A stretch of DNA of 56,382 bases from Janibacter corallicola NBRC 107790 (GCF_001570965.1 NZ_BCSR01000014.1:1-56382); one strand, 5' to 3'. Shown: positions 46,097-55,469, counted from the first letter of the stretch. Notes: generated by a model from the letters alone, not told the origin. Made by a program: numbers and translations.

Positions 46097-46810
46097 GTGG
46101 GCCGCAGGCGGCACGTGTCCAAGCACGCCCGCGCCCGGTTCGAAGGGGGGACCGGGCGCCGACGGTGGGCGGCACCCGTGGTCGGTGGGGTCCTCGTGCT
46201 GGGCGTCATCAGCGGAATCGGCGCGAGCGTGGCTGCGGGCAGCCCCGCTGCCGCCCTGCAGGCGGCGGGCGAGCAGCTGAGCCGAGACGATTCCACCGCC
46301 ACCCCGCTGGACGCCGCGGAGCTGCGGCGCGAGGTCGCCCTCTCCCGGAGCATGGCACGCGAGCGGCTCCGTGCCGGGGAGGCGAAGGAGGCGCGGGCCG
46401 GGCAGGACCGTGGGGCTCCGAAGGACCGCAAGGCTGCGAAGGACCAGGACGACGTCCCGATCCGGGAGCGGCACTACTCCGAGGAGGAGCTGAAGATCAT
46501 CCGCGAGGACCCCAAGCCGTGGGCCCGGCAGATGGCCTTCGAGGCGGGCTACTCCGACCGGGAGTGGATGTGCCTGCACGACCTGTGGCTCGGGGAGAGC
46601 GCCTGGGCATGGGACTCGACGAACCCGGAGTCCGGCGCCTACGGCATCGTGCAGGCGCTCCCACCGAAGAAGATGGCCAGCGCCGGACCGGACTGGCGGA
46701 CCAACCCCATCACCCAGATGAGGTGGGGGATCGACTACATCGAGGCCTCCTACGGTGACGCCTGCAGCGCGCTGCAGTTCTGGTACGAGCACGACCCGCA
46801 CTGGTACTGA
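46097..46810 (+). CDS. Exported transglycosylase-like cell-wall protein
   Basis: 237 residues. An N-terminal hydrophobic segment (about 24-50, WAAPVVGGVLVLGVISGIGASVAAG) serves as signal or anchor. A charged helical linker (about 70-130, many Arg, Glu, Lys and Asp) leads to a C-terminal lysozyme-like domain (about 140-237): LHDLWLGESAWAW with the putative catalytic Glu, then NPESGAYGIVQALPPKKM and a final CSALQFWYEHDPHWY. This resembles actinobacterial SLT/Rpf-related hydrolases. GTG start with a structured leader upstream. Confidence 0.83.
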   Translation: MGRRRHVSKHARARFEGGTGRRRWAAPVVGGVLVLGVISGIGASVAAGSPAAALQAAGEQLSRDDSTATPLDAAELRREVALSRSMARERLRAGEAKEARAGQDRGAPKDRKAAKDQDDVPIRERHYSEEELKIIREDPKPWARQMAFEAGYSDREWMCLHDLWLGESAWAWDSTNPESGAYGIVQALPPKKMASAGPDWRTNPITQMRWGIDYIEASYGDACSALQFWYEHDPHWY

Positions 46811-46815
46811 TCCGT

Positions 46816-46842
46816 CGGGTCATGCACCTGGTGCATGACCCG
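46816..46842. promoter_or_regulatory. 27-bp perfect palindrome upstream of yeiH (LysR-type operator)
   Basis: CGGGTCATGCACC and GGTGCATGACCCG are perfect 13-base inverted arms around a single T. The core TGCACCTGGTGCA has the T-N11-A form of LysR sites. It starts six bases after the transglycosylase stop and ends 52 bp before yeiH, so a terminator role for the upstream gene is also possible, though a one-base loop is poor for a hairpin. Confidence 0.6.
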
Positions 46843-46894
46843 ATGCCGGATCACCCTCTGGTGGGGCCGCTGGCACCGGCGCACGCTGGAGGGC

Positions 46895-47914
46895 ATGAAC
46901 TCGGTGGAGACCTCGACCCGACACGCCACGCCCACGACCCGACCGGCCGGGATACTGCCGGGGCTGTCCCTGGCATTCGCCGCGGCGCTGGTCGCCTGGG
47001 GGGTGCAGCAGGTGGTGCCGCAGCTCAGCGCGCTGCTCGTGGCGATCCTCCTCGGGGTCGTGCTCACCCACGTCTGGCGACTGCCGGCCGCCGTGGCACC
47101 GGGGATGCAGGTCGCCTCCAAGCGCGTCCTGCGGCTCGGGGTCGTGGCCCTCGGGCTGCAACTGGCCCTGAACGACATCTTCTCCCTCGGCATCGGGGTG
47201 CTCGGGGTCGTCATCGCGATCGTGGGCATCGGGATCCTCGGCACGGTGGCCATGGGTCGCTGGCTCGGCGTGCCCAAACCGCTGACGCTGCTCGTCGCCT
47301 GCGGCTTCTCGATCTGCGGTGCCGCCGCGGTGGCGGCCGTCGGGGGGAGCACCGACAGCGACGAGGAGGACGTCGCCTCCGCGATCGGCCTCGTCGTGCT
47401 CTTCGGCACGCTCATGATCTTCCTGCTGCCCGTGGCCCTGGCGCCGCTGGACATGTCGGACCACATGCGCGGCCTCATCGCGGGCGGCTCGATCCACGAG
47501 GTCGCCCAGGTCGTCGCGGCCGGCGGCATCATCGGCGGTGGCGCGCTGACCGTCGCAGTGATCGTCAAGCTGGCCCGGGTGCTCATGCTGGCGCCGGTGA
47601 TCTTCACCCTCTCGTTGCTGCGTCGCCGTGCCGGGGCCGGCGAGGCGAAGGACCTCCCGCCGCTCGTGCCGCTCTTCATCGTCGGGTTCATCGCGATGGC
47701 GATCGTGCGCACCTTCGTCCCGCTCCCGGACACGGTCCTCGAGGTGGGGAGCCTGCTGCAGACGCTGCTGCTCGGGGCGGCGATGTTCGCCCTCGGGACC
47801 GGCGTGCACATCAGCCTGCTGAAGAAGGTCGGCGGCCGCTCGCTGGTCCTCGGCATTGCCTCCACGGTCCTCGTCCTGGGCGTCGCCGCCGTGGGGATGC
47901 TGCTCGTCGGCTGA
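46895..47914 (+). CDS. yeiH: YeiH/PSE-family putative sulfate exporter
   Basis: 339 residues with about ten membrane segments, first near residue 18. Family marks: LLGVVLTHVWRLPAAVAPGMQVASKRVLRLGVVALGLQL, the SICGAAAVAAVGG re-entrant motif, and GGSIHEVAQVVAAGGI. YeiH proteins are thought to export sulfite or sulfate or related small acids. ATG at 46895 with GGAGGGC. A LysR regulator follows 76 bp downstream on the same strand, matching the yeiE-yeiH pairing of other bacteria. CCCCCTTCG lies eight bases past its stop. Confidence 0.87.
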   Translation: MNSVETSTRHATPTTRPAGILPGLSLAFAAALVAWGVQQVVPQLSALLVAILLGVVLTHVWRLPAAVAPGMQVASKRVLRLGVVALGLQLALNDIFSLGIGVLGVVIAIVGIGILGTVAMGRWLGVPKPLTLLVACGFSICGAAAVAAVGGSTDSDEEDVASAIGLVVLFGTLMIFLLPVALAPLDMSDHMRGLIAGGSIHEVAQVVAAGGIIGGGALTVAVIVKLARVLMLAPVIFTLSLLRRRAGAGEAKDLPPLVPLFIVGFIAMAIVRTFVPLPDTVLEVGSLLQTLLLGAAMFALGTGVHISLLKKVGGRSLVLGIASTVLVLGVAAVGMLLVG

Positions 47915-47990
47915 GGGCCGGCCCCCTTCGCGACGTCGGGCCCTTCGGTGTGGTTTCCTGATCCGGAGGACCCGACGGAGGGAGGCGCTC

Positions 47991-48884
47991 GTGGCCCGGT
48001 GGCCCGATCTGGCGACCCTCGAGCTGCTCGTCCAGGTGGCCGAGCTCGGGTCCATGGGTGCCGCGGCCGAACGTCTCGGCATGACCCAGCCGGCGGCGAG
48101 CCGGACGCTGGCCCGCTTCGAGCGGCGGTGCGGGCTGACCCTCCTGGAGCGGTCACCGCGCGGTTCGCGGCTGACCTCCCACGGTGCCCTCATGGTCGAC
48201 TGGTCCCGGGAGGTGCTCGCCGCCGCGGAGCGGATGAGCCTCTCGGCTGCGGCGTTGCGGCGGGAGCGCTCCGCCCAGCTGCGGATCGCGGCGAGCATGA
48301 CCGTCGCCGAGTACCTGGTGCCGGCGTGGCTGGCGACCTTCCGGCGGGTCCACCCGGACGTGGGCCTGGACCTCGCGGTGCTCAACTCCGACGACGTCGT
48401 CGCCGGCGTGGCCGCGGGCCGGCACGACCTCGGCCTGGTGGAGACGACCCGACTGCCCAACCGGGTGCATTCGATGGTCATCGGCCGGGACGAGCTGTGG
48501 GTGGTCGTGCCGCCCCAGCACGCGTGGGCGAGACGCTCGCGTCGGGTGACCCTCGCCGAGCTCGCCCGGACCCCGCTCGCGCTGCGGGAGTCGGGCTCGG
48601 GGACGCGCCGGGTCCTCGAGGACGCCCTGGCCGAGCACGGACTCGCCGCGGCGGACCCCGCGGCCGAGCTGTCCAGCAATGCGGCGGTGCGGATCGCCGC
48701 CGCGGCCGGTGCCGGCCCGGCGGTGCTCAGCGAGCACGCGGTGCGCCCGTCCGTGGCGAGCGGCGAGCTCGTCGCCGTCACCCTCGCCGAGGGACCGCTG
48801 CAGCGCGAGCTGCGCGCGGTGTGGATCGGCGGTGCCCGCCCGATCGGTCCGGCAGGCGACCTGGTGACCACGATCCTGCGGTGA
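47991..48884 (+). CDS. LysR-family regulator, YeiE-like
   Basis: 297 residues. N-terminal winged helix (1-65, TLELLVQVAELGSMGAAAERLGMTQPAASRTLARFERRCGL TLLER-type) and LysR substrate-binding domain (about 88-295). GTG after GGAGGG. Adjacent to yeiH, whose upstream 27-bp palindrome has the T-N11-A LysR form; the pair is known in other bacteria, where YeiE senses sulfite. In most LysR systems the regulator is divergent from its target, whereas here both genes point the same way. CCCCCTTCG lies seven bases past the stop. Confidence 0.88.
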   Translation: MARWPDLATLELLVQVAELGSMGAAAERLGMTQPAASRTLARFERRCGLTLLERSPRGSRLTSHGALMVDWSREVLAAAERMSLSAAALRRERSAQLRIAASMTVAEYLVPAWLATFRRVHPDVGLDLAVLNSDDVVAGVAAGRHDLGLVETTRLPNRVHSMVIGRDELWVVVPPQHAWARRSRRVTLAELARTPLALRESGSGTRRVLEDALAEHGLAAADPAAELSSNAAVRIAAAAGAGPAVLSEHAVRPSVASGELVAVTLAEGPLQRELRAVWIGGARPIGPAGDLVTTILR

Positions 48885-48905
48885 GGCGGGCCCCCTTCGC
48901 CCGGG

Positions 48906-49862
48906 TCAGAGCTTGCGCAACCGGATCCGGCGGACCTGGTGGTTGGCCCCCTTCGTCAGCACGAGGGTGGCGCGGCCGCGGGTGGGGAGGACGTTGTCGA
49001 TGAGGTTCGGCTCGTTGATCGACTCGAAGATGTGCTGCGCGCGGGCGACCGCCTGCTCGTCGGTGAGGTGGGCGTAGCGGTGGAAGTAGGACACCGGGTC
49101 GGCGAAGGCGGTCTTGCGCAGTCGCAGGAAGCGGTCGACGTACCAGCGCCGTATGTCCTCGACCTTGGCGTCGACGTAGAGCGAGAAGTCGAAGAAGTCG
49201 CTGACCGCCAGCCCCGCGCGCCCGTCGCTGCGCACCCCCGGGGGCTGGAGCACGTTGAGACCCTCGACGATGAGCACGTCCGGCTGGCGCACGACCACCC
49301 GCTCGTCGGGGACGATGTCGTAGGTCAGGTGGGAGTAGACCGGCGCCGAGACCTCCGGCTGGCCGGCCTTGACGGCCGAGATGAAGCGCAGCAGCGCCCG
49401 CCGGTCGTAGGACTCGGGGAAGCCCTTGCGCTGCAGCAGCCCCCGGCGCTCCAGCTCCGCATTGGGCAGCAGGAAACCGTCGGTCGTGATGAGGTCGACC
49501 TTCGGGGTGTCCGGCCACCGGAGCATCAGCTCGCGCAGGATCCGGGCGGTCGTGGACTTGCCGACGGCGACGGACCCGGCGACGCCGATGACGAAGGGGG
49601 CCTTCGGCGGGCGCTCACCGAGGAAGGTCGAGGTGATCCGGTGCAGCCGCGTCGTCGCCGAGACGTAGAAGGTCAGCAGCCGCGAGAGGGGGAGGTAGAC
49701 CTCCTGGACCTCCTCGAGGTCGATCGGGTCCGACAGGCCCCGGAGTCGGTGCAGGTCGCCCTCGTCCAGGTTGAGGGGATGGTTCTCTCTCAGGCGGGCC
49801 CAGGCGTCGCGGCCGAGCTCGACGAAGGGGGACGGCAGGGTCGCCGTTGTGGCGGAGGACAC
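48906..49862 (-). CDS. coaA: Pantothenate kinase type I
   Basis: 318 residues. It phosphorylates pantothenate, the first step of coenzyme A synthesis. P-loop [15 protein letters not shown] (about 95), the SEARCH-strand [28 protein letters not shown]-type and [11 protein letters not shown] segments, and [19 protein letters not shown] are typical of the bacterial PanK-I family. I chose the GTG at 49862 (MSSATTA); it follows CACAAT by six bases, suggesting a leaderless start, and fits mycobacterial CoaA length. A GTG 18 bases upstream (49880) is the alternative. Divergent from glmS. Confidence 0.92.
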   Translation of the reverse strand: MSSATTATLPSPFVELGRDAWARLRENHPLNLDEGDLHRLRGLSDPIDLEEVQEVYLPLSRLLTFYVSATTRLHRITSTFLGERPPKAPFVIGVAGSVAVGKSTTARILRELMLRWPDTPKVDLITTDGFLLPNAELERRGLLQRKGFPESYDRRALLRFISAVKAGQPEVSAPVYSHLTYDIVPDERVVVRQPDVLIVEGLNVLQPPGVRSDGRAGLAVSDFFDFSLYVDAKVEDIRRWYVDRFLRLRKTAFADPVSYFHRYAHLTDEQAVARAQHIFESINEPNLIDNVLPTRGRATLVLTKGANHQVRRIRLRKL

Positions 49863-49914
49863 GCCGCCATTGTGTCCCACGGGCGCGGTGTCGGGGTGGA
49901 CGGGCCGTCACGGT

Positions 49915-49920
49915 TAGCCT
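49915..49920 (+). promoter_or_regulatory. -10 element giving a probably leaderless glmS mRNA
   Basis: TAGCCT is followed by exactly seven bases and the glmS ATG, with no ribosome-binding site between. The same element and spacing occur before nnr and the ACT-domain gene. Confidence 0.55.
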
Positions 49921-49927
49921 GTCCCGC

Positions 49928-51790
49928 ATGTGCGGAATCGTTGGATACGTGGGCCCCGGCATGGGCAGTCACCCCTTGGACGTCGTCATGGAGGGCCTCG
50001 CGCGGCTGGAGTACCGGGGGTACGACTCCGCCGGCGTGGCGCTCGTCGGGGACGGGAGCCTCTTCAGCGAGAAGCGCGCCGGCAAGCTGGTCAACCTCCA
50101 GGAAGCCCTGGCCCGCGACGACGTCCCCGACGCCCGCACGGCCATCGGGCACACCCGGTGGGCGACCCACGGGGGACCGACCGACGAGAACGCCCACCCG
50201 CACCGTGGCGGCACCGAGGGCAAGCTGGCCGTGGTCCACAACGGGATCCTGGAGAACTTCCACGCGCTGAAGCAGGAGCTCGACGCCGACGGGGTGGAGT
50301 TCACCTCCGAGACCGACACCGAGGTGGCCGGGCACCTGCTGGCCGCGGCCTTCGAGCGCACCGGCGACCTGACACGGGCGATGCAGGACGTCGTGGTCCG
50401 CCTCGAGGGTGCCTTCACGCTGCTCGCGGTGCACGCCGACCAGCCCGACAAGGTCGTCGCCGCCCGCCGCAACAGCCCGCTCGTCATCGGCCTCGGCGAC
50501 GGGGAGAACTTCCTCGGCTCCGACGTGGCGGCCTTCATCGGGTACACGAAGCAGGCCGTCGAGCTGGACCAGGACCAGATCGTGACGATCACCGCCCGCG
50601 GGTACGAGGTGCGCGGCTTCGACGGCACACCCGCCGAGGGCCGGCCCTACGAGGTGACCTGGGACGCCGCGGCCGCGGAGAAGTCCGGGTTCGACACCTT
50701 CATGGAGAAGGAGATCCACGACCAGCCACAGGCGATCGCCGACACCCTCCTCGGTCGCACCGACGCGACCGGGCAGCTCATCCTCGACGAGCTGCGCATC
50801 GACGAGGAGCGGCTGCGGGGAGTCGAGCGGATCACCGTCGTCGCGTGCGGGACCGCCTCGTACGCGGGCATGGTCGCCAAGTACGCGATCGAGCAGTGGA
50901 CCCGCATCCCCGTCGAGATCGCGCTCGCGCACGAGTTCCGCTACAGCGACCCGGTGGTCGACGCGCGCACCCTCGTGGTCTCGATCAGCCAGTCCGGGGA
51001 GACGGCGGACACCGCGATGGCCGTGCGGTACGCCCGCAGCCTCGGGGGGCTGACGGTCTCGATCTGCAACACCCACGGCGCGACGATCCCGCGGGAGTCC
51101 GACGCCGTCCTCTACACCCACGCCGGCCCGGAGATCGCGGTCGCCTCGACGAAGGCCTTCCTCGCCCAGATCACCGCCTGCTACGTGCTCGGTCTCTACC
51201 TGGCCCAGCTGCGCGGGACCGACGAGCACGCCGCGAAGGCCCGTGAGCTCATGGGCGAGCTGAACGAGGTGCCGGAGAAGATCGGGGCGCTGCTCACCGA
51301 GATGGACCGGGTGGAGGAGATCGCCCGCTTCATGGCCGACACCCGCGCGGTGCTCTTCCTCGGCCGCCACGTCGGGTACCCGATCGCCATGGAGGGGGCG
51401 CTGAAGCTCAAGGAGCTGGCCTACATCCACGCGGAGGGCTTCGCCGCCGGTGAGCTCAAGCACGGCCCGATCGCGCTCATCGAGCCGGGCCAGCCGGTCT
51501 TCATCGTCGTCCCGGGCCCGGACGCCCCCAACGAGCTGCACAAGAAGGTCGTCTCCAACATCCAGGAGATCCGGGCGCGCGGCGCGCGCACCCTCGTCAT
51601 CGCGCAGGAGGGCGACCAGGACGTGGTGCCCTTCGCCGACGAGGTCATCCGGGTGCCCCGGACCTCGCCGCTGCTCCAGCCGCTGCTGACGGTCGTGCCG
51701 CTGCAGGTCTTCGCGCTGCACCTGTCCACGGCCAAGGGCCTGGACGTGGACCAGCCGCGCAACCTGGCCAAGTCCGTCACGGTCGAGTGA
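49928..51790 (+). CDS. glmS: Glutamine-fructose-6-phosphate aminotransferase (isomerizing)
   Basis: 620 residues. It makes GlcN-6-P from fructose-6-phosphate and glutamine, feeding glmU. The start MCGIVGYVG exposes the nucleophile Cys2 after Met removal, so the ATG at 49928 is certain. Glutaminase domain 1-230 ([29 protein letters not shown]); two SIS domains (about 300-430 and 475-610), with [19 protein letters not shown] and the C-terminal [11 protein letters not shown] that shuts the active site. It provides the same product as nagA, which opposes it in GlcNAc recycling. Confidence 0.96.
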   Translation: MCGIVGYVGPGMGSHPLDVVMEGLARLEYRGYDSAGVALVGDGSLFSEKRAGKLVNLQEALARDDVPDARTAIGHTRWATHGGPTDENAHPHRGGTEGKLAVVHNGILENFHALKQELDADGVEFTSETDTEVAGHLLAAAFERTGDLTRAMQDVVVRLEGAFTLLAVHADQPDKVVAARRNSPLVIGLGDGENFLGSDVAAFIGYTKQAVELDQDQIVTITARGYEVRGFDGTPAEGRPYEVTWDAAAAEKSGFDTFMEKEIHDQPQAIADTLLGRTDATGQLILDELRIDEERLRGVERITVVACGTASYAGMVAKYAIEQWTRIPVEIALAHEFRYSDPVVDARTLVVSISQSGETADTAMAVRYARSLGGLTVSICNTHGATIPRESDAVLYTHAGPEIAVASTKAFLAQITACYVLGLYLAQLRGTDEHAAKARELMGELNEVPEKIGALLTEMDRVEEIARFMADTRAVLFLGRHVGYPIAMEGALKLKELAYIHAEGFAAGELKHGPIALIEPGQPVFIVVPGPDAPNELHKKVVSNIQEIRARGARTLVIAQEGDQDVVPFADEVIRVPRTSPLLQPLLTVVPLQVFALHLSTAKGLDVDQPRNLAKSVTVE

Positions 51791-51803
51791 GCAGGGGCGC
51801 GCG

Positions 51804-52157
51804 GTGATCGTCGGGGTCGGCATCGACGTCGTCGACACGGCACGCCTCGGCGAGCGGCTCGAGCGCACGCCGGGCCTGCGCGCCCGGGTCTTCACCGAGC
51901 GGGAGGCGAATCTGCCCCTGCGCTCGCTGGCGGCCCGCTTCGCGGCCAAGGAGGCCACGGGCAAGGCGTTGTGCACCCCCGGGGACCTGCCGTGGCAGGA
52001 GGCGGAGGTGCACAGCGGGGAGCACGGCGAGCCGATCCTCGAGATCAGCGGGGCCGTCGCCGCCCGCGCCGAGCTGCTCGGCGTCACCCGCCTGCACCTC
52101 TCCCTCAGCCACGACGGCGGCATCGCCACCGCGATCGTCATCGCCGAGTCGGCCTGA
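51804..52157 (+). CDS. acpS: Holo-[acyl-carrier-protein] synthase
   Basis: 117 residues. It transfers 4'-phosphopantetheine from CoA to ACP. Metal ligands: Asp in [10 protein letters not shown] and Glu in [12 protein letters not shown], which also marks the family. The C-terminus [19 protein letters not shown] is typical. GTG at 51804, 13 bp after glmS, so co-transcribed. CoaA nearby supplies its substrate pathway, and glmS-acpS-nnr is a conserved actinobacterial order. Confidence 0.93.
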   Translation: MIVGVGIDVVDTARLGERLERTPGLRARVFTEREANLPLRSLAARFAAKEATGKALCTPGDLPWQEAEVHSGEHGEPILEISGAVAARAELLGVTRLHLSLSHDGGIATAIVIAESA

Positions 52158-52179
52158 CCGGGGAGCTGGGGGCGGGGAG

Positions 52180-52185
52180 TAGCCT
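52180..52185 (+). promoter_or_regulatory. -10 element giving a probably leaderless nnr mRNA
   Basis: TAGCCT is followed by exactly seven bases and the nnr ATG, the same arrangement as at glmS, with no ribosome-binding site. Confidence 0.55.
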
Positions 52186-52192
52186 CCCCAGC

Positions 52193-53674
52193 ATGATCAC
52201 GGGCTACTCAGTCGAGACCATCCGGGCGGCCGAGGAGGCCCTGCCCGAGCTCCTCGAGAGCGGCGAGCTGATGAGCCGCGCAGCCCGGGGCGTCGCCCGG
52301 CTGACCGCGGGCCGGATGCGTGAGCGCGGCCAGAGGCGGGTCACCGCCCTCATCGGCCCGGGCAATAACGGCGCCGACGCCCTCTTCGCGCTCGCCCGCC
52401 TCGCGCGGCGGGGCTTCACGACGACCGCCGTGTGCGTCGACCCCACCCGTTCGCCCGCCCAGGTCGAGGCCGCCGAGCAGGCTCGGGGTCACGGCGCCAC
52501 CGTCCTCACCGGCGACGGCCCGCAGTCCCTGACCGCGATCAGCCGCGCCGAGGTCGTCCTCGACGGGATCACCGGGATCGGGGGACGGCCGGGGCTGCCC
52601 CCCTTCGCCCACGCCTGGGTTGAGGCCATCCGCGACAACGCGTGGATCATCTCCGTGGACACCCCGAGCGGCCAGCCGGTGACCGGGGGCCGGGTGGTCG
52701 CCGACGCGGTCTTCGCCGACGAGACCGTCACCTTCGGAGCCCCCAAGCCGGTCCACCTGCTGCCGCCCAGTGAAGCCGCCTGCGGCCTGCTCACGGTGCT
52801 CGACATCGGCCTGGACCTCTCCGACGCGGAGCCGGCCGTGGTGCGGATGACCGCCGACGACGTGGCCGACCTGTGGCCGGTCCCGCGGGCGGGTGACGAC
52901 AAGTACCGCCGCGGCGTGCTGGGGGTGATCGCGGGAGGCGAGTCCTTCACCGGCGCAGCGCTGCTCACTGTGACCGCCGCGGTGACCGCCGGCACCGGCA
53001 TGGTCCGTTACGTCGGCAGCGAGGCCCCCACCGGGCTGGTCCGGGCGCAGGTCCCCGAGGCCGTCATCGGCGAAGGGAGGGTCCAGGCCTGGGCCATCGG
53101 TCCCGGTCTGGACACCACCGCCGAGGCGAAGGGGGGAGCCGACCAGACCGCCACCGCCCGGCGGGCGCTGGACTCCGAGCTGCCCGTGCTGATCGACGCC
53201 GGCGGGCTGGACCTGGTCACCGGCCCCCGTGCGGCACCGACGCTGCTCACCCCGCACGCGGGGGAGTGCGCCCGCCTGCTCACCAGGCTGCGCGGCGACG
53301 GCACCGAGGTCACCCGGGAGGAGGTCGAGGAGGCGCCGCTGGAGCACGCCCGGGAGGTCGCGGACCTCACCGGCGCGACGGTGCTGCTCAAGGGCGCCAC
53401 GACCTTGGTCGTGGAACCGGGCCGGGGACCGGTGCACGTGCAGCAGGACGCTCCCACCTGGCTGGCGACCGCCGGTACGGGTGACGTCCTCGCCGGGGTC
53501 GTCGGGGCGCTGCTGGCCGGCGGGCTGCCGGTGGCCACCGCGGGCGCGCTCGGCGCCCTCGTCCACGGCCGGGCCGGCACCGAGGCCAACCCCGGTGGTC
53601 CGGTCCGGGCGCTCGACGTCGCGCGGGCCCTCGGGCCGACGGTCGCGGCCCTGCTGCGCGACCCGGGGGCCTAG
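52193..53674 (+). CDS. nnr: Bifunctional NAD(P)H-hydrate epimerase / ADP-dependent dehydratase
   Basis: 493 residues repairing damaged NAD(P)H. The N-terminal YjeF_N epimerase (1-205) has ALIGPGNNGADALFALARLARRG and ISVDTPSG; the C-terminal ribokinase-like dehydratase (215-490) has GDDKYRRGVLGVIAGG, LTPHAGECARLL, LLKGATTLV and the catalytic Asp in LATAGTGDVLAGVVGALLAGG. ATG at 52193 is leaderless by its -10 spacing. The stop overlaps the stop of the convergent ACT gene on a shared CTAG. Confidence 0.93.
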   Translation: MITGYSVETIRAAEEALPELLESGELMSRAARGVARLTAGRMRERGQRRVTALIGPGNNGADALFALARLARRGFTTTAVCVDPTRSPAQVEAAEQARGHGATVLTGDGPQSLTAISRAEVVLDGITGIGGRPGLPPFAHAWVEAIRDNAWIISVDTPSGQPVTGGRVVADAVFADETVTFGAPKPVHLLPPSEAACGLLTVLDIGLDLSDAEPAVVRMTADDVADLWPVPRAGDDKYRRGVLGVIAGGESFTGAALLTVTAAVTAGTGMVRYVGSEAPTGLVRAQVPEAVIGEGRVQAWAIGPGLDTTAEAKGGADQTATARRALDSELPVLIDAGGLDLVTGPRAAPTLLTPHAGECARLLTRLRGDGTEVTREEVEEAPLEHAREVADLTGATVLLKGATTLVVEPGRGPVHVQQDAPTWLATAGTGDVLAGVVGALLAGGLPVATAGALGALVHGRAGTEANPGGPVRALDVARALGPTVAALLRDPGA

Positions 53675-54213
53675 GGGACCTCGCCCCAGGCGGCGTCCTG
53701 GTCGCCGTCGTCGAGCCGGATGTCCAGGCTCAGCTGCGCCGAGACCTCGTCGAGCGCGGTGCGCAGGTCGCCCAGGTCGACGCCGTCGCCCAGCGCGACC
53801 ACTGCGGAGGCCTCGAAGAGTCGTTCCCCGCTCATCGGCGCATCGCTCGTGCCGGTGTGCAGCTCCCGGATGCCCAGACCACGGTCGGCGAGGGCCCGGG
53901 TCACGTCGCGCACGATCCCCGGCTGGTCCTGGCCCACGGCGTGCAGCCGGGCCACGTCGACACCGGCTCCGGGCCCGCTCTCGGTGCCGGAGACATCGAC
54001 GACCCCGACGTCGGGCAGGGCCCGGACGGCAGCGGTGAGCTCCTCGACCCGGTCCTCCGGCAGCTCGACGAGGACCGCGCCGGCGAACGTCCCGCCGAGG
54101 CGCCCCATCTGGCTCTCCAGCCAGTTGCCACCCTGCTCGGCGACGGTCCGGGCCAGCTCGGCGACCAGTCCGGGCCGGTCCTCGGCGTTCAGGGTGATGA
54201 CGATGGTGGGCAT
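53671..54213 (-). CDS. Double ACT-domain protein (GcvR-like)
   Basis: 180 residues with two ACT domains (about 3-80 and 88-170): TIVITLNAEDRPGLVAELARTVAEQGGN and LHAVGQDQPGIVRDVTRALADRGL. This is the GcvR/PurU-type architecture, small amino-acid-binding regulators; GcvR in E. coli blocks GcvA activation of glycine cleavage. No gcv gene is in the window, so the ligand and partner are unknown. ATG exactly seven bases after a TAGCCT -10, so leaderless. Convergent with nnr, sharing the stop palindrome CTAG. Confidence 0.88.
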   Translation of the reverse strand: MPTIVITLNAEDRPGLVAELARTVAEQGGNWLESQMGRLGGTFAGAVLVELPEDRVEELTAAVRALPDVGVVDVSGTESGPGAGVDVARLHAVGQDQPGIVRDVTRALADRGLGIRELHTGTSDAPMSGERLFEASAVVALGDGVDLGDLRTALDEVSAQLSLDIRLDDGDQDAAWGEVP

Positions 54214-54220
54214 GCGGATC

Positions 54221-54226
54221 AGGCTA
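54221..54226 (-). promoter_or_regulatory. -10 element giving a probably leaderless ACT-protein mRNA
   Basis: On the minus strand TAGCCT is followed by seven bases and the ATG of the ACT-domain gene, without a ribosome-binding site. Confidence 0.55.
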
Positions 54227-54236
54227 GCCTCCTCCG

Positions 54237-54785
54237 TCAGTCGTGGCTGATCTCCACGCGGCGGTTCTGCGCCCGCCCCTCGGGGTTGTCCTCGCCGCCC
54301 TTGGTGTTCGGCGCGACCGGATCGGCGCTGCCGCGGCCACGGGCCGTGGTGTCCAGGTCGGGGCGGGCGTCGTCGAGGGCCTTCTCGACCGACCTGGCGC
54401 GCTGGGTCGACAGCTTCTGGTTGTAGGCGTCCCCGCCGACGTCGTCGGTGTAGCCCGTGATCGTCACGGATGCCCCCTTCGGGATGTCCTCGACGATGTC
54501 GGCGAGACGCTTCTTCGCCGCGGGGGTGACGGCCGCGCGGTCGAAGCCGAAGAGGATGTCGCTGTTGAGGGCGATCGCCCCGGAGCTGGTCTCGCGCTCC
54601 AGCGGGCTGACCCGGGGTTCGATCGCGTGGACCTCGGGCTGGATGCTGTGGACCGACTCCTGCAGCTGGGCCCGGCCGATCTCGGGCAGATCGTCCACAC
54701 CCTCGGCGTTCGCCGGCACGGCAGACAGCGGCAGGACCACCGCGACGGCCAGCGCCGCGCCGACGGAGACCCGGGCCAGCGGCAT
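54237..54785 (-). CDS. Exported OmpA-like peptidoglycan-binding protein
   Basis: 182 residues. A Sec signal peptide (1-30, ending SAVPANA-E) is followed by a linker and an OmpA C-terminal domain (about 70-182): ILFGFDRAAVTPAAKKRLADI, ITGYTDDVGGDAYNQKLSTQRARSV, and GRAQNRRVEI, the residues that bind meso-diaminopimelate in other OmpA domains. It would be secreted and held on peptidoglycan. The ATG overlaps the stop of the upstream lipoprotein gene (TGATG), so the two are a coupled pair. No beta-barrel is present, as expected in a monoderm. Confidence 0.85.
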   Translation of the reverse strand: MPLARVSVGAALAVAVVLPLSAVPANAEGVDDLPEIGRAQLQESVHSIQPEVHAIEPRVSPLERETSSGAIALNSDILFGFDRAAVTPAAKKRLADIVEDIPKGASVTITGYTDDVGGDAYNQKLSTQRARSVEKALDDARPDLDTTARGRGSADPVAPNTKGGEDNPEGRAQNRRVEISHD

Positions 54786-55414
54786 CACCGGATCGTCACC
54801 CCGGTCACGGCCGGGGCGCCGTCGACCACCTTGACGGTCACCGTCTTCACGTCCTTCGGCGGCGCGGCGAAGACGGCGTACATGTAGAACGTCTGGCCCG
54901 CCCCGAACGGGGTCGTCAACGGTGCCGTGTCCGTCATGACCTCGGGCCCGTCGTCGGTCGTGACGACGTCGTGGACCTTGAGGTTCTTGGTGTCGACGAG
55001 CTGCGGGGACCACCTCGTGTTCATCCACCCGTAGTAGGTCTGTGCCTTGCCCTTGGCGCCCTTGTCCGGCGTCACGGCCGCGGTGAGCACGAGGAGGTCG
55101 CCCCGACGCTCGAGGCCGAAGAGGTCGAAGGTCATCTTCGTCGGCTGCTTGGCGCCGTTCGCGGTCACGCTCGTGCTGGCGACCGGCTCCGGCGGGTCCT
55201 CGGGGTCGATGCCCGCCTGCTCGGCGGCCTCGTCGAGCTCGCTGCTCCCGGAGTCATCGGCCCCCGAGCCCCCGTCGGAGGCACCCTCGGACTCGCTCGC
55301 GGCGGAGGACGAAGGGGCGGAGTCCTCCCCGTCGTCCCCACCGGCGCAGCCGGTGAGGAGCAGGGCGAGGGCCGCGGCGGCGGCGCAGGCGGTGCGTGCA
55401 GAGCTGGTGAGCAT
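54785..55414 (-). CDS. Lipoprotein of unknown family, paired with the OmpA-like protein
   Basis: 209 residues. Signal with lipobox LLTGC (Cys23), then a Ser/Asp/Glu/Gly-rich linker (about 24-70), then a globular beta-rich part (MTFDLFGLERRGDLLVLTAAVTP, FYMYAVFAAPPKDVKTVTVKVVDG). I do not recognise the family; the sandwich-like ending recalls DUF4352-type domains but this is weak. The overlap with the OmpA-like gene suggests a shared envelope role. ATG at 55414 with no clear ribosome-binding site. Confidence 0.8.
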   Translation of the reverse strand: MLTSSARTACAAAAALALLLTGCAGGDDGEDSAPSSSAASESEGASDGGSGADDSGSSELDEAAEQAGIDPEDPPEPVASTSVTANGAKQPTKMTFDLFGLERRGDLLVLTAAVTPDKGAKGKAQTYYGWMNTRWSPQLVDTKNLKVHDVVTTDDGPEVMTDTAPLTTPFGAGQTFYMYAVFAAPPKDVKTVTVKVVDGAPAVTGVTIR

Positions 55415-55469
55415 GCAGGGGACCCCCCGGTCGGTGGTGGCGTGTGCCGGAGAGACTAGCGCGACCCGC

